Positions 35,734-48,037 of a stretch of 64,000 bases of DNA are shown one piece after another. This stretch comes from Lentinus brumalis (Eukaryota; Basidiomycota; Agaricomycetes; Polyporales; Polyporaceae), in the NCBI GenBank assembly GCA_001792895.1, contig MARA01000004.1, positions 1,612,001 through 1,676,000 of the forward strand, written 5' to 3'. Both the position numbers and the translations under genes were made by a program. Every line of letters starts with the position of its first letter. Positions within the stretch are counted from its first letter, which is position 1. The notes beneath the pieces are model-generated. The model ran no database searches and was not told the DNA's origin. It saw only the letters and a program-made list of their open reading frames with translations.

Positions 35734-37012
35734 CTACAGACTGAACACCGCGCGGGGTTTCAAGCCGATGATTCCTCCGCCTCTACCGTCCCACCCAGGG
35801 ATCGGCGCTCTGCACACCGGGCACCTGAAGGAAACCGAGTTAGCACACCGCGCAGTCGCAACCAAGACGCGGACGGGTCAACGGACCTGGCAATCATATG
35901 CTCCCCGTGCGGCAAAGTGTACGCGCCGCGCTGAATGGACGTCTTCACAGCCGTGAAGAGACACTCGCCACAGAGTACGTGCCCGCACGGTGTGATTGTG
36001 GCATGCGTCGGGGCAGAGAAACAGATAGGACAGGTGTAAGCCGCCAAGGGTTCACCCTCCTGCGTGGGTACGGCCTCAGGTGCGTCCGTCTGTTGCTTCT
36101 GACTGCCCGAACTTGACGAAAGCGCTGAAGGACTCCCGCCGCCGTCGTCACTCGGTTGGGAAAGAGGGGATGGTGTTCGCCTGCATTCCGCGGTTGGAGC
36201 GCAAGCAGTATGATTTGTCGCGTCATTGGTATCCGATTCACCAGCTCCAGCAAGCGTGTCGGCATCGTAGAATGGGCGGGAGGAACCTGCAAGGAGCTCG
36301 TCCTCCGTTCTCTGAAAGACTTCTGCAGAGTACTCCGAGAATGCACCGGCGTTCGGGATGACAAGCATGGAGGTGCTAGCGATGGGCGGGGGATTCGAAG
36401 GAATGGTGCAGGACTCAGACCCTCCCGAGCCGCTTGTGTGTGCTGCAGGCGACGCAACTAAGTCGCTTCCTCCAGCCTGTTCCCCATCTATACGTCAGGA
36501 TATAATGAGTAACATGTTCGGCTTATACCCACCTACATAGGAGAACCAGGACATACGGCAAGGCCCTGAGGATACATAACAGTCCATGCGCGGTGCGAGT
36601 CTTAGCAACATGCCGCTCTCATGTCTGTCCCGGATTCCACAGCATTGTACGGGAGTACATATATGCAATGCAGTCTCCTCTCATAGAGCAGGTACTCACC
36701 TGTGGCATGTTCTCGCTTCTTCCTCGACCTGCCGCTGGTGCTTGCTACCGGAGAATCAGAACGTCTCCTCTTCGACCTCGCGTTCGTGTGGCCTGTGGCA
36801 TTGTCCGCACCGAGGCGCAGGAGTTGTGGGTCACCAGCAAGAGACTGGGAGCGTGACCGAGAAGAGGAAACGGCAGAGGATGCCGCGGACGATCTGCCCC
36901 GGTGCCGTCGAGGGCGGAGAGAACGACTGGAAACGGTTGTCGGAGCGGGTAAAGGTGGTGAGCGAGTGAGGTCGACTGGAGTGGCGCGCGTGCTCGAACT
37001 TGCTTCGGACAT
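35734..37012 (-). CDS. RING-finger protein, probable E3 ubiquitin ligase
   Basis: Three exons (37012-36700, 36487-35887, 35824-35734) give 334 aa. The N-terminal 240 residues are low-complexity and Ser/Arg/Pro-rich with a basic cluster (RSKRRRSDSP). The C-terminal 95 residues hold a C3HC4 RING: CPICF, TITPCGHVLCGECL, and CPVCR encoded by the last exon. A conserved tail PGWDGRGGGIIGLKPRAVF follows. The layout (disordered N-terminus plus C-terminal RING) resembles Slx8/RNF4-type ligases, but no SUMO-interacting motif could be confirmed, so the specific identity is open. The 212-nt second intron is unusually long for this genome. Confidence 0.82.
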
Positions 37013-37254
37013 GGGGCCCTAAGAACTCGTTCCACTTAGAGCTGGCTTGACTGACAAGTGAGGACGTGGAACGCGATGAATGGCCGGAGAGTCAGAGAGT
37101 CAGACTGCAAACTCGGTGGCACTTGAGTGGGCTTTGTCTTCTCCATGACGTCACGTGCCCAACCGCGTTTCGCGTTTCCTGGTCCAGCCCTGAGCCCAAC
37201 CTTGCACTCGCTACCGCACTACAGCTTGACCGTTACCACCTGTCTCGTCACTTG

Positions 37255-38226
37255 ATGTCTTCACGTCACGACTACGGTCGGAGCGAGCGAGAGCGGGCTG
37301 GATACCGGGGTGGCCGGAGGAGCCGTTCCCGGAGCCCGCCACGACGAGGGGAGAGAGATAGGCGTGCTCCAGGTGCGTACACCAGCCAGCTACGCGTACC
37401 ATTGCTCATATGCTACATTACACGATGGTGCAGACCGCACAGACTACTACGCTCGTGACAGGGGTGAAGATCGCCGAGATAGGCGGGACGACAGACGAGA
37501 CGACCGGCGGCGGGACGACCGTGACCGCAGAGACTATGACAGAGATGGACGGCGTGACCCTCCACCCCCACCTCGAGGTGACGCAGACAGAGACAGGGAC
37601 CGTAGTAAGCATGACAAGGACAGGGATAGGGACGGTAGGCCAGCAGACCGTGCCTCCGAACATGACTCCAAGGCTCCCCTTGCTGCGCAACGAGATCAGC
37701 AACAGACCCCTACAGGTTTGCCCCCATCGCTTTTCTTGCCATCCGTGAATCCGACACGCTCAACCTGACGCGCGACAGGTACCCCGGACAATGAGCCGTC
37801 TGCATCGCGCCCTCGGGAAGACTCCGAAGTGCCTACAGAAGACGTAGAGGAAGGGGAAGCCATGGACGCAAGCAACGAAGACGATGCAGCCATGATGGCC
37901 ATAATGGGCCTTACTGGCTTTGGCACCACAAAGGTGAGCATACTCTTATTCGCACTCCTCTGCCAGTAACGCCATCCCGTTGTAGGGAAAACATGTCGAC
38001 GGCAACCAAGAAGGCGGTGTGGATGTCAAGAAACAGCGAACATGGCGGCAGTACATGAATCGGTATGTCTTTCGCTCATGGTCCTCGGCGATCACTTCGC
38101 TGACCAGTGATCGGCTACTCCAAATCTGCAGGCGTGGTGGTTTCAACAGGTTCGTCTACACCAACGATCTCCCCATAGAGTTCTCTGAAACGCTTCCTCG
38201 ACAGACCTCTAGACAAGATCAAGTGA
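37255..38226 (+). CDS. U4/U6.U5 tri-snRNP 27-kDa protein (SNRNP27/DUF1777)
   Basis: Component of the spliceosomal tri-snRNP. Six exons (37255-37372, 37434-37715, 37779-37933, 37986-38062, 38132-38149, 38205-38226) give 223 aa. An N-terminal RS/RD-rich domain (RRSRSRSPPRR, long Arg-Asp repeats) leads to the conserved C-terminus: MMAIMGLTGFGTTKGKHVDG, KKQRTWRQYMNRRGGFNR and the final PLDKIK. The last two exons are 18 and 22 nt and together rebuild the invariant end of the family, which strongly supports the model. Confidence 0.94.
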
Positions 38227-38712
38227 TCCTGCGCGACTTGCGTTCATTTCAAATGCTTCCGTTCCATTCTCAGATGAGTCGCGTTTCGCTTCATGATGTA
38301 CGTTCATGCTATTTCCGAACAATCAGACTCGCATGCATTACTTCTGGGATAACTCCCTGTGCTTCTGCTCGCTTTTGGGGGATGTGCGCAGACTAAGTCC
38401 TTCAACGGCCAATTGTGAATTTGTGGCGCTGCGCTCACTTGCATGAACTGCGACACATGTCACCACTATCTAACGTTGCGAACAAGCCGGCGTCAGCCGC
38501 GCGTTGAAGATTTCAGACCATTCACTTGTGATGGAGATCAGTAGTCCGATGTATCATGAGAGTAAGTAGTACAAACATGGAACGATACGAGTCAGACGGA
38601 ATCGACGAGGAACGTGAATAGTACATGGCACAGCTGCAAGAACTTCAAGAAGAGTGCAAGAGAGTTCGGGGTTGCTAAACCAACGCTCTAGCTTCCGCCC
38701 TCGGCTCGACGC
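38227..38712. other. Intergenic between convergent SNRNP27 and eIF1 genes
   Basis: 3' UTR sequence of both genes. No gene seen. Confidence 0.5.
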
Positions 38713-39263
38713 TCAGAAACCGTGGACCTTGATCGAGGCCTTGGGGATGCCCTCTTGGACCAGGAAGGTGGATATCTTCAGCCTTTGATCACCCTGGAGT
38801 TGGATGACTTGGCCGGACTCCTCATCATCAACGAGGGTACCGTTGCAGGCGAATTCCTAATCAAACAACCAGTCAGCGCCGCACCATCGGCCAGCTGCTA
38901 GGCAGCCGCGCGGGAGGTTCAATATGAACATACTTTCTTGAATGCCTTCAAGAGCTTCTTCAGATCATACTCTGGACGAGCAGTCAGCATGACAGCCGCA
39001 TGACGACTGGTTGTGGTTGCGGCGACGAACCTTTGGGCAGGCCCTGAAGTGTCGTCAGGGTCTTGCGACCGTTCCGCTGCTGGATACGGATGTGGATGTA
39101 GTTCTGCTGAGACCCGACGTCCTGGGTGCTGCTTCCAAGAGGGTCTCCCTCGTCTGCGAAGGGGTCTGTATGCGGGTGGTTAGCGACACGATCGATAAGC
39201 ACAGAGAGGGCCGCAGACGACCGCAGCGAACTCACCGAAAGTGTTGAGGTTCTGCACGCTCAT
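38713..39263 (-). CDS. SUI1: Translation initiation factor eIF1
   Basis: eIF1 enforces start-codon fidelity in the 43S scanning complex. Four exons (39263-39236, 39165-39031, 38971-38934, 38856-38713) give 114 aa, the normal length. Sequence: MSVQNLNTFDPFADEG, YIHIRIQQRNGRKTLTTLQG, EYDLKKLLKAFKKEFACNGT, VIQLQGDQRLKISTFL and the terminal ASIKVHGF. All are hallmark SUI1 blocks. Confidence 0.97.
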
Positions 39264-39366
39264 GCGACGAGAGGTAGGGGTACAGAGAAAAGTGAGAGCA
39301 GAAACTGAGCGGGGGTTGGAGGTGGAGGCTGGTGAGGAGGTTTGAGTCGCGCGCCTTCGGAGCCGC

Positions 39367-39372
39367 TATATA
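39367..39372 (-). promoter_or_regulatory. TATA box upstream of eIF1
   Basis: A palindromic TATATA lies 104 nt upstream of the eIF1 ATG, a reasonable distance for a fungal core promoter. The RGG-protein start at 39519 is also within reach on the other strand, so assignment to eIF1 is an inference. Confidence 0.5.
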
Positions 39373-39518
39373 GGTCCTGACGCGGTTATGTAATCGCAGC
39401 CTCTGGCCCTTCTCCGCCTCCAACCAGTGCACTATCCCTTCGCCGCTCAACTCTGCGATCTTCGCGACTGAGTCGAATTGTTCTTTCCCTGCTTACGACT
39501 CATCCTTGTCTCGCTATC

Positions 39519-40375
39519 ATGTCTCCGTCGTCGTCGACACAGCAGCCGCAAGGCGTCAAGCGCAAGAAGCCGCCCACATTCCAGCATCTTCCCGCTGAAC
39601 GCGGTATGTCTTATTCTTGTGTGCAATTCATGACAATAGCTCATTCTCACCCTGGCTGTGCGTAGCTAAGAAACTCAAACAGTCTTGGGTCGAGACACAA
39701 AAGATAAAGAGCAAGTGGAAGGCACAAAAACGCAAAGAAGGACTCGTCACTCCTCGGACGCACTTGGACCTTGTGGCGGGCGCAGATGAAGAAAAGGATA
39801 CCCGTGGCTCGGGTGAAGAAAGCGATAAGGAGGCTGAAGAAACATCCACATCCGGTTCTTCTGACCAAAGTGAAGGGAGCGAAGGCAGTGAATCTGAGGA
39901 GAGTCAGGAAGACAGCGGAGATGAGACTGCCGAGAGTGCTTCTGGTGATGAGACACCACCCAAAACCTCAGCCTTACCCAAGGTGAGACAGCAGAAGGGC
40001 ACGCCCAACAAGAAGGCAGTTGAGGAGCAACCACCCTCTCTTCGCGATCTGCAGCGTATGGCGTACTCGCGATCCTCTTTGCACACCCATAAGTCGGATC
40101 CCCTGCACCGTCACAGAGGAGGCGTTATGCCGAATGGAAGGGGTGGTGGACGAGGTGGCGAACGAGGTGGCGGACGGGGTGGCGAACGGGGTGGCGAACG
40201 GGGTGGCGGACGCGGTGGCGGACGCGGTGGCGGACGCGGTGGTGGACGCGGTGGTGGACGAGGTGGCGGACGTGATGAGGGACGCGGTGGACCACGAGGA
40301 CGAGGAAGAGGACAGCCGGACATGGGCCTCCGCATGAAGGCTATGCTGGAAAAAATCAAGCAGGACTACGCTTGA
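39519..40375 (+). CDS. RGG-repeat, acidic-linker basic protein of unknown function
   Basis: Two exons (39519-39603, 39666-40375) give 264 aa. The N-terminus is strongly basic (KRKKPPTFQHLP, KKLKQSWVETQKIKSKWKAQ), followed by a Glu/Ser/Asp-rich linker (residues about 65-120). A conserved-looking segment SLRDLQRMAYSRSSLHTHKS leads into a 55-residue RGG box (GRGGER/GRGGGR repeats) and a C-terminal helix LRMKAMLEKIKQDYA. RGG boxes bind RNA and are methylated on Arg, and the architecture suggests an RNA-associated, possibly nucleolar protein. I could not match it to a named family. Convergent with PSY4 (85 bp between stops). Confidence 0.8.
40136..40296 (+). repeat. 12-bp tandem repeat encoding an RGG box
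   Basis: About 13 imperfect copies of a GGTGGCGRACGN unit run head to tail in frame, giving Arg-Gly-Gly-Gly/Glu tetrapeptides. Units differ mainly at the seventh to ninth bases and wobble positions, so the array has diverged and is probably not freshly expanded. Confidence 0.85.
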
Positions 40376-40460
40376 CAGCATTTATGCTGGCTCTCATCGT
40401 TCGTTCTCTCCGTCCTAGCAGACGGAATCAGTATCATTCGGATGGTGGTACATCGTGCTT

Positions 40461-41602
40461 TCAAACGGCCTTGTTCTCCTTCCCGTCTTCCTCATGCGCC
40501 ATCGTAACGTCTCCGCTGCTCTCAGCCTCGCTTCGCTCCTCCGTGGCCGCCTTCACGAAACGTTCCTCCAGAGTGCCATGGAGCGGTCGAGACGAGACTG
40601 TTGTCGTCGCAGATATTGGTTCTATGTGGTCGCTCATGTGGCCGGGACTCGGGTCGTCCAACTCGTCAACCAACCCCAACGCCTTCACGTCGGCAGACTC
40701 TTCCGCCACGGTGATGCCACCCGTGACAGTGGCTGGGAGTACGAGCGGGCTGGGCGGTGGGCTGCGTGACTTGGAACGCCGGGCGTCTTCGTGGAGGAAT
40801 GGGATGGGCGAGAACATGGGGGTGTTGGGGGCTGACACGGCGGAAGTGCTGATGGAAGGATGGCCGATAGCTGAGTACGTGCTGTCCGTCTCCGACAGCG
40901 GGGGGAATGCGTCGTATGTAGAGGTGACAAGTAGCGACTTCTCCACTGCCCTCAAGTACTTGCCAATGTACTTGTAGTGCTGTCGCGGATTTACACATAA
41001 CTCGCAGACACGCTGAATTGTGAACGGTGTGCTGTTGAGATATTGGTCAGTGATGATGCAAGGTTGCGGCGACGCGTCATACCCGTCGAACTCATCCAAT
41101 TGGGCGTATATGGACATCTTTAAGTCCTCTGCTTCCTTATCCGACAGGTTCACCTTGGGTGGAGGTGGGTTAGGATTCCCCGGGACGTAGTCCCGCGGCG
41201 GGAAAGGCGGCAGCTTGAGTCCACCATTCTGCAGTTGCTGCGCCACTGCTAGCATGAGCGGCGGGCGTGGTTCCCATCTCGGTCCTTCGGCAAGGAAGGC
41301 AGCGATGTTCTAAAGGGATAGGTTGGCATTCGCTGCAAACGCGACGTTGGACATGCTCTCTCACCTTGTCCAGCTTATGCTTTATGATGTTACGAAGCAA
41401 TAGCCATTCTGTCCTTCAACCGAGCCGTCTTGAGCACATGGAGGGCATCGCGAGTATCCCGGACGTACTCGACTATGTCTGTGGCTGCGATCCTCTCGAT
41501 GATGTCTCCATGTTCTGTAGAGCTCAATGAGACATGATGGCGTGTTGGCGAAAGCGAGTCTGAATCACCTTCTTTCCATTCGTAGGGAGAGTCTTCTGGC
41601 AT
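40461..41602 (-). CDS. PSY4: Protein phosphatase 4 core regulatory subunit R2
   Basis: Psy4/PPP4R2 is a regulatory subunit of PP4, acting in DNA-damage recovery. Three exons (41602-41469, 41413-41365, 41309-40461) give 343 aa. Motifs are DIIERIAATDIVETEWLLLR (created by the first splice), IIKHKLDKNIAAFL, PPFPPRDYVPGNPNPPPPK and the diagnostic PFTIQRVCELCVNPRQHYKY followed by IGKYLRAVEKSLLVTSTYD. The C-terminal 130 residues are Ser/Pro-rich and acidic. The first ATG in the proposed exon is at 41602; an additional upstream exon is not excluded. Confidence 0.92.
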
Positions 41603-42166
41603 GAGGTGGCTGGTCGAGCTTGGGGTCAAGTGATCGTGGTGGAAGTGCAAGGACGCGTCGCGTCTTCGGCTATTCCCAGGGCATTCAGCATGCTCGAGGC
41701 TCGAGTTCCGTCACTACTTATCCTTGCTCGCTATGCTCCTCCGACTCGCCTCACAGCTTGAGCCAGCCTCCATGTTCGCACTTACGACCTATACAGTACT
41801 TGCAGCATGCCAAAGACCGCGCGAACGCTCACGCCCGCGCGATTGAGCGACCCGCAAGAGTGCCAAGCTTATCCTTTACGCCTCTGCTGCGCACGCGTCC
41901 CACCCGACACCAGCTCAACGTTGCCAGTACGATGCCCCAAGCCTTTCTGAGCCAGTCAGCCTCTTGTGCAGAGGTCCACTGGGGAGGCTCGGCGGAGTAA
42001 GCGATGGGGCTGGGCAGTGTCATCGCTGAGCTCCGACAGCCGCGTTTCCGGCTTGCATCGCTGCGCGCGCACGGTTGTGAGACAAGTTCCCATCCCTCCC
42101 TGCATCGCACATTGCTATATAGCTGCCGATGCTCCTGCGCACATAACTCTTCTGGCTCTCCTGTTT
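41603..42166. other. Divergent intergenic region PSY4 / PAP2 phosphatase
   Basis: No coding signal; open frames here are short and unbiased. Presumed promoter of both genes. Confidence 0.45.
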
Positions 42167-43818
42167 ATGTCCTATCACCGTCTCCAAGAATCCGAAGCAT
42201 ATCCCCTCCAGCAACTACCTGCGCGTTCAGCCACCGTTGCCTCGGAGCCCTCAATCTATAGCACTACAACCGATCCTGAGGAGCCCCCCACGCAGAACGG
42301 ACGAGACGAGATGTTCAACTACAGGAATTCCAGAAGCGGGTCAAGGCGGAGTCTGCGTACCCGCGCAGTATTGTCGTATGCGCCTGACTGGTGAGTAGGA
42401 TCCTGCACCTCGCGAAATCTGGTCGTGTGCCAACGATTTGGTCAGGGCCCTCTGTATCATTTTGGCGTGAGTGCTCTGCGCATGTTGCCTGGCCATATCG
42501 CTGAACGTAGGCATGCAGTGCCGTCTTCTTTGCGCTCGACGAAGTGCCAGGATTCAAGAGGCAGTTCTCGCTGCAAGATATCTCGTGAGTGTGATACTCC
42601 ACCGCCGGGCTCCGTTCTAACATGAGCGACCTCCCAGATTACGCCACACGTAAGCTAGTGTTAGCTCTCAATGATCCAAGTATCCCGGACTGATTGCTGA
42701 ACGTCAGCTATGCCATCCACGAACGAGTACCCGTGAGTCTCTGTGTCTTGCATGGATATAACGGTATTGACTCGCCACAGAACTGGGCACTGTACATCAT
42801 CTTCGCTGTGGCCCCGTTGGTGCTCATGCCAGTCATCAACCTTTTGAGCGTGCGCTCGTGGTGGGACTTCCATAGCAGCTGGCTGGGTTGTACGTGTCTC
42901 CTACCCCTTCTGGCTCCCTGTTCACATTTGACGAGCTACACAACAGGGCTGCTTTCGGTGTCCATCACTGGTGCTATCACGCAGTTCTCCAAGATTACCG
43001 TGGGGCGCCCCCGTCCTGGTTAGTGTGACGTCGTCTGTACCCGACCAGGACGCTAATCACACTTCTGCAGACGTGATCGACCGCTGTCAGCCTATGGCAG
43101 GCGCCGCAGACCCGCCACTTGGACTGTCTACAGTGGCTATATGCACTCAGACCGACATCCACATACTGAGAGATGGATGGCGGAGCTTCCCAAGTGGACA
43201 CTCAAGCCGTAAGTTGTACTGCTCTTCCGGTCACCATATGCTCACCCTCATACTTTTCGCACAGTATCATTCGCTGGCCTGGGGTTCCTCTCGTTCTATC
43301 TCGCTGGAAAGCTCCACCTGTTTGACGAGAAGGGCCATACGGTACGTTATGCCTTATCTCGCTCTGGCTCAACACCACATGTATGACTTCCCCGCCACGC
43401 ACTGCAGGTGAAAGCATGGATATCTCTGGTCCCCCTTGCAGGCGCAGCGCTCGTAGCAATTTCGCGGACTATGGATTACCGACACCATTGGCAGGACGTC
43501 CTGACCGGATCCTTCTTGGGTCTCGTCGTGGCCTACTTCGCTTACCGCCAGTACTACCCTCAGTTGACGTCACCTACGTCCCATACACCCTATCCTCAAC
43601 GCATCAAGCGAGGAGGGCACGAGCTCCCGACGCACAACCGCGAACCATCCACGGCACCGGTGATGGGGAACACGTCGTTTGACAACGATGGCATGCGCCC
43701 GCGTCAAGCTGCCTCGCGCTACTCCGACCGGCCCAGCATCGGCGACGAGGAGGTGGGCAGGGATTCTACGCTCCATCCAGTGTCCTCGACCAATGTCGAT
43801 GTCCCGAAGGAGACGTAA
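42167..43818 (+). CDS. PAP2-family lipid phosphate phosphatase (DPP1/LPP-like)
   Basis: Integral membrane enzyme hydrolysing phosphatidate, diacylglycerol pyrophosphate or related lipid phosphates. It starts MSYHRLQESEAYPLQQLPA. About ten exons; the second is 21 nt (42446-42466). Hydrophobic segments alternate with the three catalytic motifs: KITVGRPRPD (KxxxxxxRP), PSGHSS and SRTMDYRHHWQDVL. Upstream, FSLQDISLRHTYAIHERVP is typical of the DPP1/PLPP group. A hydrophilic Ser/Arg-rich cytosolic tail of about 95 residues ends VDVPKET. Convergent with RPS21. Confidence 0.92.
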
Positions 43819-44143
43819 GTTCTACAGGCCGATATGTTCACGACCTGTAGCGCTTCATTTATCTGGCACGTCGCATCGCTTGCTTCCTGCACCACGCATC
43901 TTGTTGTGATTATCATGGTCTTGTTGCCACCATACCGATATTTCAGTGTATCTTCATCATACAATTCTCCTGGAAGGCTGCGATTGCGGAATTTCGACTC
44001 AGTCGGTGGAGTTTGAGGCAGCCAGCCGGACACACGAGGATGTTGGTGTTTTACAATGCCACCAGGCCGATGAATATGCAGCGAGATCAAGGTAGGGCAG
44101 GGGATACAATGCAACAGTAACTCCAGACGAATGTGAGCGTGAA
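43819..44143. other. Intergenic between convergent PAP2 and RPS21 genes
   Basis: 3' UTR of both genes; nothing else seen. Confidence 0.5.
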
Positions 44144-44570
44144 TTACTTTTGGTACGACCAGACGTTCCGAAGGACTGAACAGACACAACTGTCAATTAC
44201 GAATCATACAGAAAGTGTAGTGTTACTCACGACCGGCCTTCGTCGCCAGACGGTTCAGGGAGTCGTCGCTCTCGCCCATCGCCCGGACCTGACCGCAGAG
44301 TGCGAAAGTAGTAGAGGTCTGGAGTGCCCGGCCATCGGCGTCAACGTCCACCACGCTGATCTGCACGGACGCGTGGTCCTTGGAGGTGATGAGGCGGTCT
44401 GTACATTGGGAACACTCAGACATCTTTCGGGAGTTCTAGGGCGCGGGGTGCTCACTGGTGGCCGCGCACTTGCGGGGGACGTAAAGGTCAACGAGAATAC
44501 CCTGTAGACTGCTCAGAATTCCTCCTTCAGACGCATGATGCACGCCGGAACACACCTGATCGTTCTCCAT
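44144..44570 (-). CDS. RPS21: 40S ribosomal protein eS21
   Basis: Small ribosomal subunit protein of 86 aa from four exons: 44570-44556, 44501-44456, 44398-44231 and 44175-44144. The 15-nt first exon encodes MENDQ. The rest reads GILVDLYVPRKCAATNRLIT, KDHASVQISVVDVDADGR, FALCGQVRAMGESDDSLNRL and ends LLRNVWSYQK, matching eS21 along its whole length. A tiny first coding exon right after the ATG is typical of fungal ribosomal protein genes. Confidence 0.97.
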
Positions 44571-44827
44571 GGCTAGAAAGTGGACTTTTGGGTGCGCGGC
44601 GGGGCGTCGGCGTCGTTGGCGGTATGCGGGAAAAGTAAGGTTAGGAACTATACAGTTGCAGATCTCTGCTTGGCCCTGTTTGGCCGCCTTCCTTATCCGG
44701 GCGTCTCGGCCTGGCCTCAGCACGTGATCGAGCTATGACGCGCCGCTTCACCGCGTCAGGCGCCCGCGGCGCAGCTGGGACGCAGCAGCGGTCGAGCGTT
44801 ATATAGCAGTACACCCATGTCGCTCTG

Positions 44828-47800
44828 ATGAGCGGATCCCCACACGCACCACCTTTCGACGGCACACTCTCTACTGTATCAGTAAGTGCTACGCTGCAAC
44901 GAAGGGGACGAAGCTAACCGGAGTCGTTGCAGGTCGAGTCGATGGTCGAGATCAAGCACACCAACTCCGAGCCTAGTTCCCGAGATATCCTCGCGGCGTC
45001 TGGAATCTCGGGGGACAGTTCGGACGATAGCAAGTGTAGACTCATATACAGCAAGTCCAAGGTCTATGTCAATCCTACTGCCTACGCCCGCGACAATATC
45101 CCCGGCTTCGTGGCATTGGTGAAGAAGGTACGTGTCCTTGCTGCGCCACCTACGCGCTTCTGATGACCTCGTACGGGGAACAGGAAGCGGCGCAGCCTGT
45201 CTATCTGCTTGCATGGATTCCAGAGTCGCTGTTGAACGAGAAGGGAAAGAGCGAGTGGGACAAATTCACCAAGATTGAGGAGCATGCCGTGAGCGACGAC
45301 GAGGACGAAGGTACGTTGTGGCAACTGTGCTGTGGGCGAGGTGTACTTAATCGAGTGGTGCATAGATGTTGTTCTCATTGACCTCCCAACCCAACGTCCG
45401 GAGTCCTACGCGTTCTCTGTTCCTCTCAGCTCAATATACTCCCTGATAGTCAACCCGCCATCTCTATCTTCATGGTGTATGTATGCGTCTGGCATCTCGG
45501 TTATATGCGTTGCTTAACAATCGTGCCATGCATAGATGGGTCTATCGCTATCAATCTCGTCAGCGGGTCTACGTTACCGACGCTGCACTTTCATGACGAC
45601 GAGTCCCGGTCATTTACCATGCCCACGAAGTCTCCTGTCGATCCTCGACCTATGTCGTACCCGCCTCCTCCCTCTGAGAATGCGCCAAAAAGCAGTACTT
45701 GGGGCGGCGAAGACCTCCTCGCGAAGCTACGATCTTACTGCCATCTCCTACGCTCGTGCTTACAGTCCAACCTCTATCTGGTCGACCCCTCTCGCGAAGA
45801 TATTGAGACCCATTCAACACCCCTCTTCTCGGATGATGCTGTTGACGATATTCTGGCTCAGTCTTCATATGCAAATTCCCATTCCCCTATTCCCGCTCAC
45901 CGACGACCGAAGCCATTGTCTACCTCGGAGAACTCGTATTCTGAACGATCTTCCATCCTTCACCGCTCGTTATCCCCTGTGTCGTCTCCTACCGCGTCGT
46001 CTTCGTCCTCACAGGCTCGCATGGCGCTCTTCCAATCGTTCTCGCATATCACACGACATGCCACCCATGCCGCACAGCAGATTCTGTCACATCCTCTGGC
46101 AAAGCCTATTGTCCCGCACCTTCCTGACCCGGTCAGGAGTCTTATCAATGCCAACGGCGACCTGGAATGGGGAAGCTGGGTTGAGAAGGGTGGTGTTGGA
46201 GAGTTTGAGAGTGCACGAGTGTATTTGGCACGATGGGCACGCATCGTCGCCGAGGAGGGCGAGAGGGCTCGCTTGCGAGAAGCACACGCTATCCCAGCAT
46301 CCTCAACTGATGTCGCGGAGGAGGACTCGTCTCTCGGGATATTCGAGCTACTGCAGTCTACATCTAATCTTCCACGGCCCAAGTCCTCCAGATGCCCGAA
46401 GAACCCTGTTAACGAGAAGATGTGGCGAAGCTGGTTCGATGCCGACGGCAGCACGAAGGTCAGGAAGGAGGAGATGAAGCGGGAGATCTTCCGGCGAGGG
46501 GTTGACCCTGCCATTAGGCAAGAGGTATGGCCATTCTTGCTGGGCGTGCATGAATGGGATACAGATGCCACCCGGCGAGCGAGCGACTGGGAAGCCAAAC
46601 GGTAGGTTGCTTGATGTATAGCTGATTCTGGTCACTACTCATGTGCAATCTTCGTACAGACAACAATATCGTGACCTGAAGGATGAGTGGTGGGGAGTTC
46701 CGGAAGTCTTCGAGCGGCAAGATGTCATCGAGGTGCGCTTTAGCCATCCATGGCATGTCTCATGCATGACCAAGACTTAACATTTTGCCACAGGAGCGGC
46801 ATCGCATTGATGTCGACTGCCGGAGGACAGACCGCACACAGCCACTGTTCGCGCAGACGACACCGGTGAACGAAGACACGGAGAATGAAAAGGGCATGCA
46901 CATGCGGTACTCGACCATCTCCCCGCAACTCGGAGACATCGGTGCACAAGCACCGACTAACGACCACATCGAACGTCTCGCTACTATCCTCTTGACGTAC
47001 AACTTCTATGAGAAGGAGCTCGGTGAGTACTGTCAATCCTCCCCCATGCTTCGGCGCTCAGACCAGTTTGCCAGGCTATGTTCAGGGCATGTCTGACCTA
47101 TGCGCGCCCGTATATGTCGTCATGGACGGCGACGAAGAGATGACCTTCTGGTGTTTCGTGAAGATAATGGAACGCATGGTTCGTCTCGCTACAGTCCAAT
47201 AGGGGAACGTTATTGACGTCGGATGATCTCACAGAAACAGAACTTCCTCAGAGATCAAAGCGGAATGAAGAAACAGCTCTCGACACTGCAGCAGTTGATC
47301 TCTGTCATGGACCCAGAGCTTTACCGACATCTCGGTATGATGGTATTTCATGTCACGTCATGTTGTGATAACTGAATGTTTCTGCAGAGAAAGCGGATGG
47401 CCTCAACCTGTTCTTCTGCTTCCGGTAGGTCATGACGACTCCAATAGGATACATGCACGTCGCTTATCACGATTGAAAGATGGATCCTCATTAGCTTCAA
47501 GCGGGAGTTTTCATTTGAAGACGTCCTCCGTCTGTGGGAAGTCCTGTGGACAGACTACTACAGCACTCAGTTCGTGCTGTTCGTTGCTCTGGCCGTGCTT
47601 GAGTCTCATCGGGACGTGATCCTGAGATATCTGGTCGAGGTACGCCACATCCGCTGGTTGTATGCTGCCCTCTGACGGACGTTCAAATTACTTTATCCAC
47701 CCTTAGTTCGATGAGATTCTGAAGGTACGTTACGGTCCGTCTCACGTTGCATTCTGCTTGCTGAATCATGCCCAATCAGTACTGCAACGAGTTGAGTATG

Positions 47801-48037
47801 ACTATCGAGCTCGATAGCACGCTTGCCCAGGCGGAGGTCCTTTTCCTCTCCTTCTCCCAGCTCATCGCCGACATCGACCGACGAGAATCGGAAGAAGCGT
47901 CGTCCCGAGTGGCGACCCTCCGCCAGCGTCGGTCTGGCAGCATCAGCGGGTCTTCCTCCAACGCACAGGCGCAGCCGAAGCCGAAGCGACCCATCATCAG
48001 CGAGGAGCTGAGAGAGCTCTTGCATGCAGGGCAGTGA
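44828..48037 (+). CDS. GYP7: TBC-domain Rab GTPase-activating protein, Gyp7 type
   Basis: Stimulates GTP hydrolysis by Ypt7-class Rabs in endosome-vacuole traffic. The start is MSGSPHAPPFDGTL (44828-44881) followed by many exons. The N-terminal lipid-binding-like domain reads LIYSKSKVYVNPTAYARDN, AFSVPLSSIYSLIVNPPSL, WYGSIAINLVSGSTLPTLHF. A Ser/Pro-rich linker precedes the TBC domain: MWRSWFDADG, FRRGVDPAIRQEVWPFLLG, the Arg-finger motif IDVDCRRTDR, LLTYNFYEKELGYVQGMSDL (Gln finger), FWCFVKIMERM and ISFKREFSFEDVLRLWEVLW. Both catalytic fingers are present, so the GAP should be active. The C-terminus is Ser/Arg-rich, ending ELLHAGQ. About 870 aa. Confidence 0.93.

Noticed and set aside
40136..40296. 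Short regular repeats as a CRISPR array
   Set aside because: Units are contiguous 12-mers without spacers, in frame inside a coding exon, in a eukaryotic genome.
42446..42530. Possible GC-donor intron in the PAP2 phosphatase
   Set aside because: A normal GTGAGT donor at 42467 with the downstream GCATGCAG acceptor (exon from 42519) restores AAVFFALDEVPG in frame, so no unusual splice is needed.
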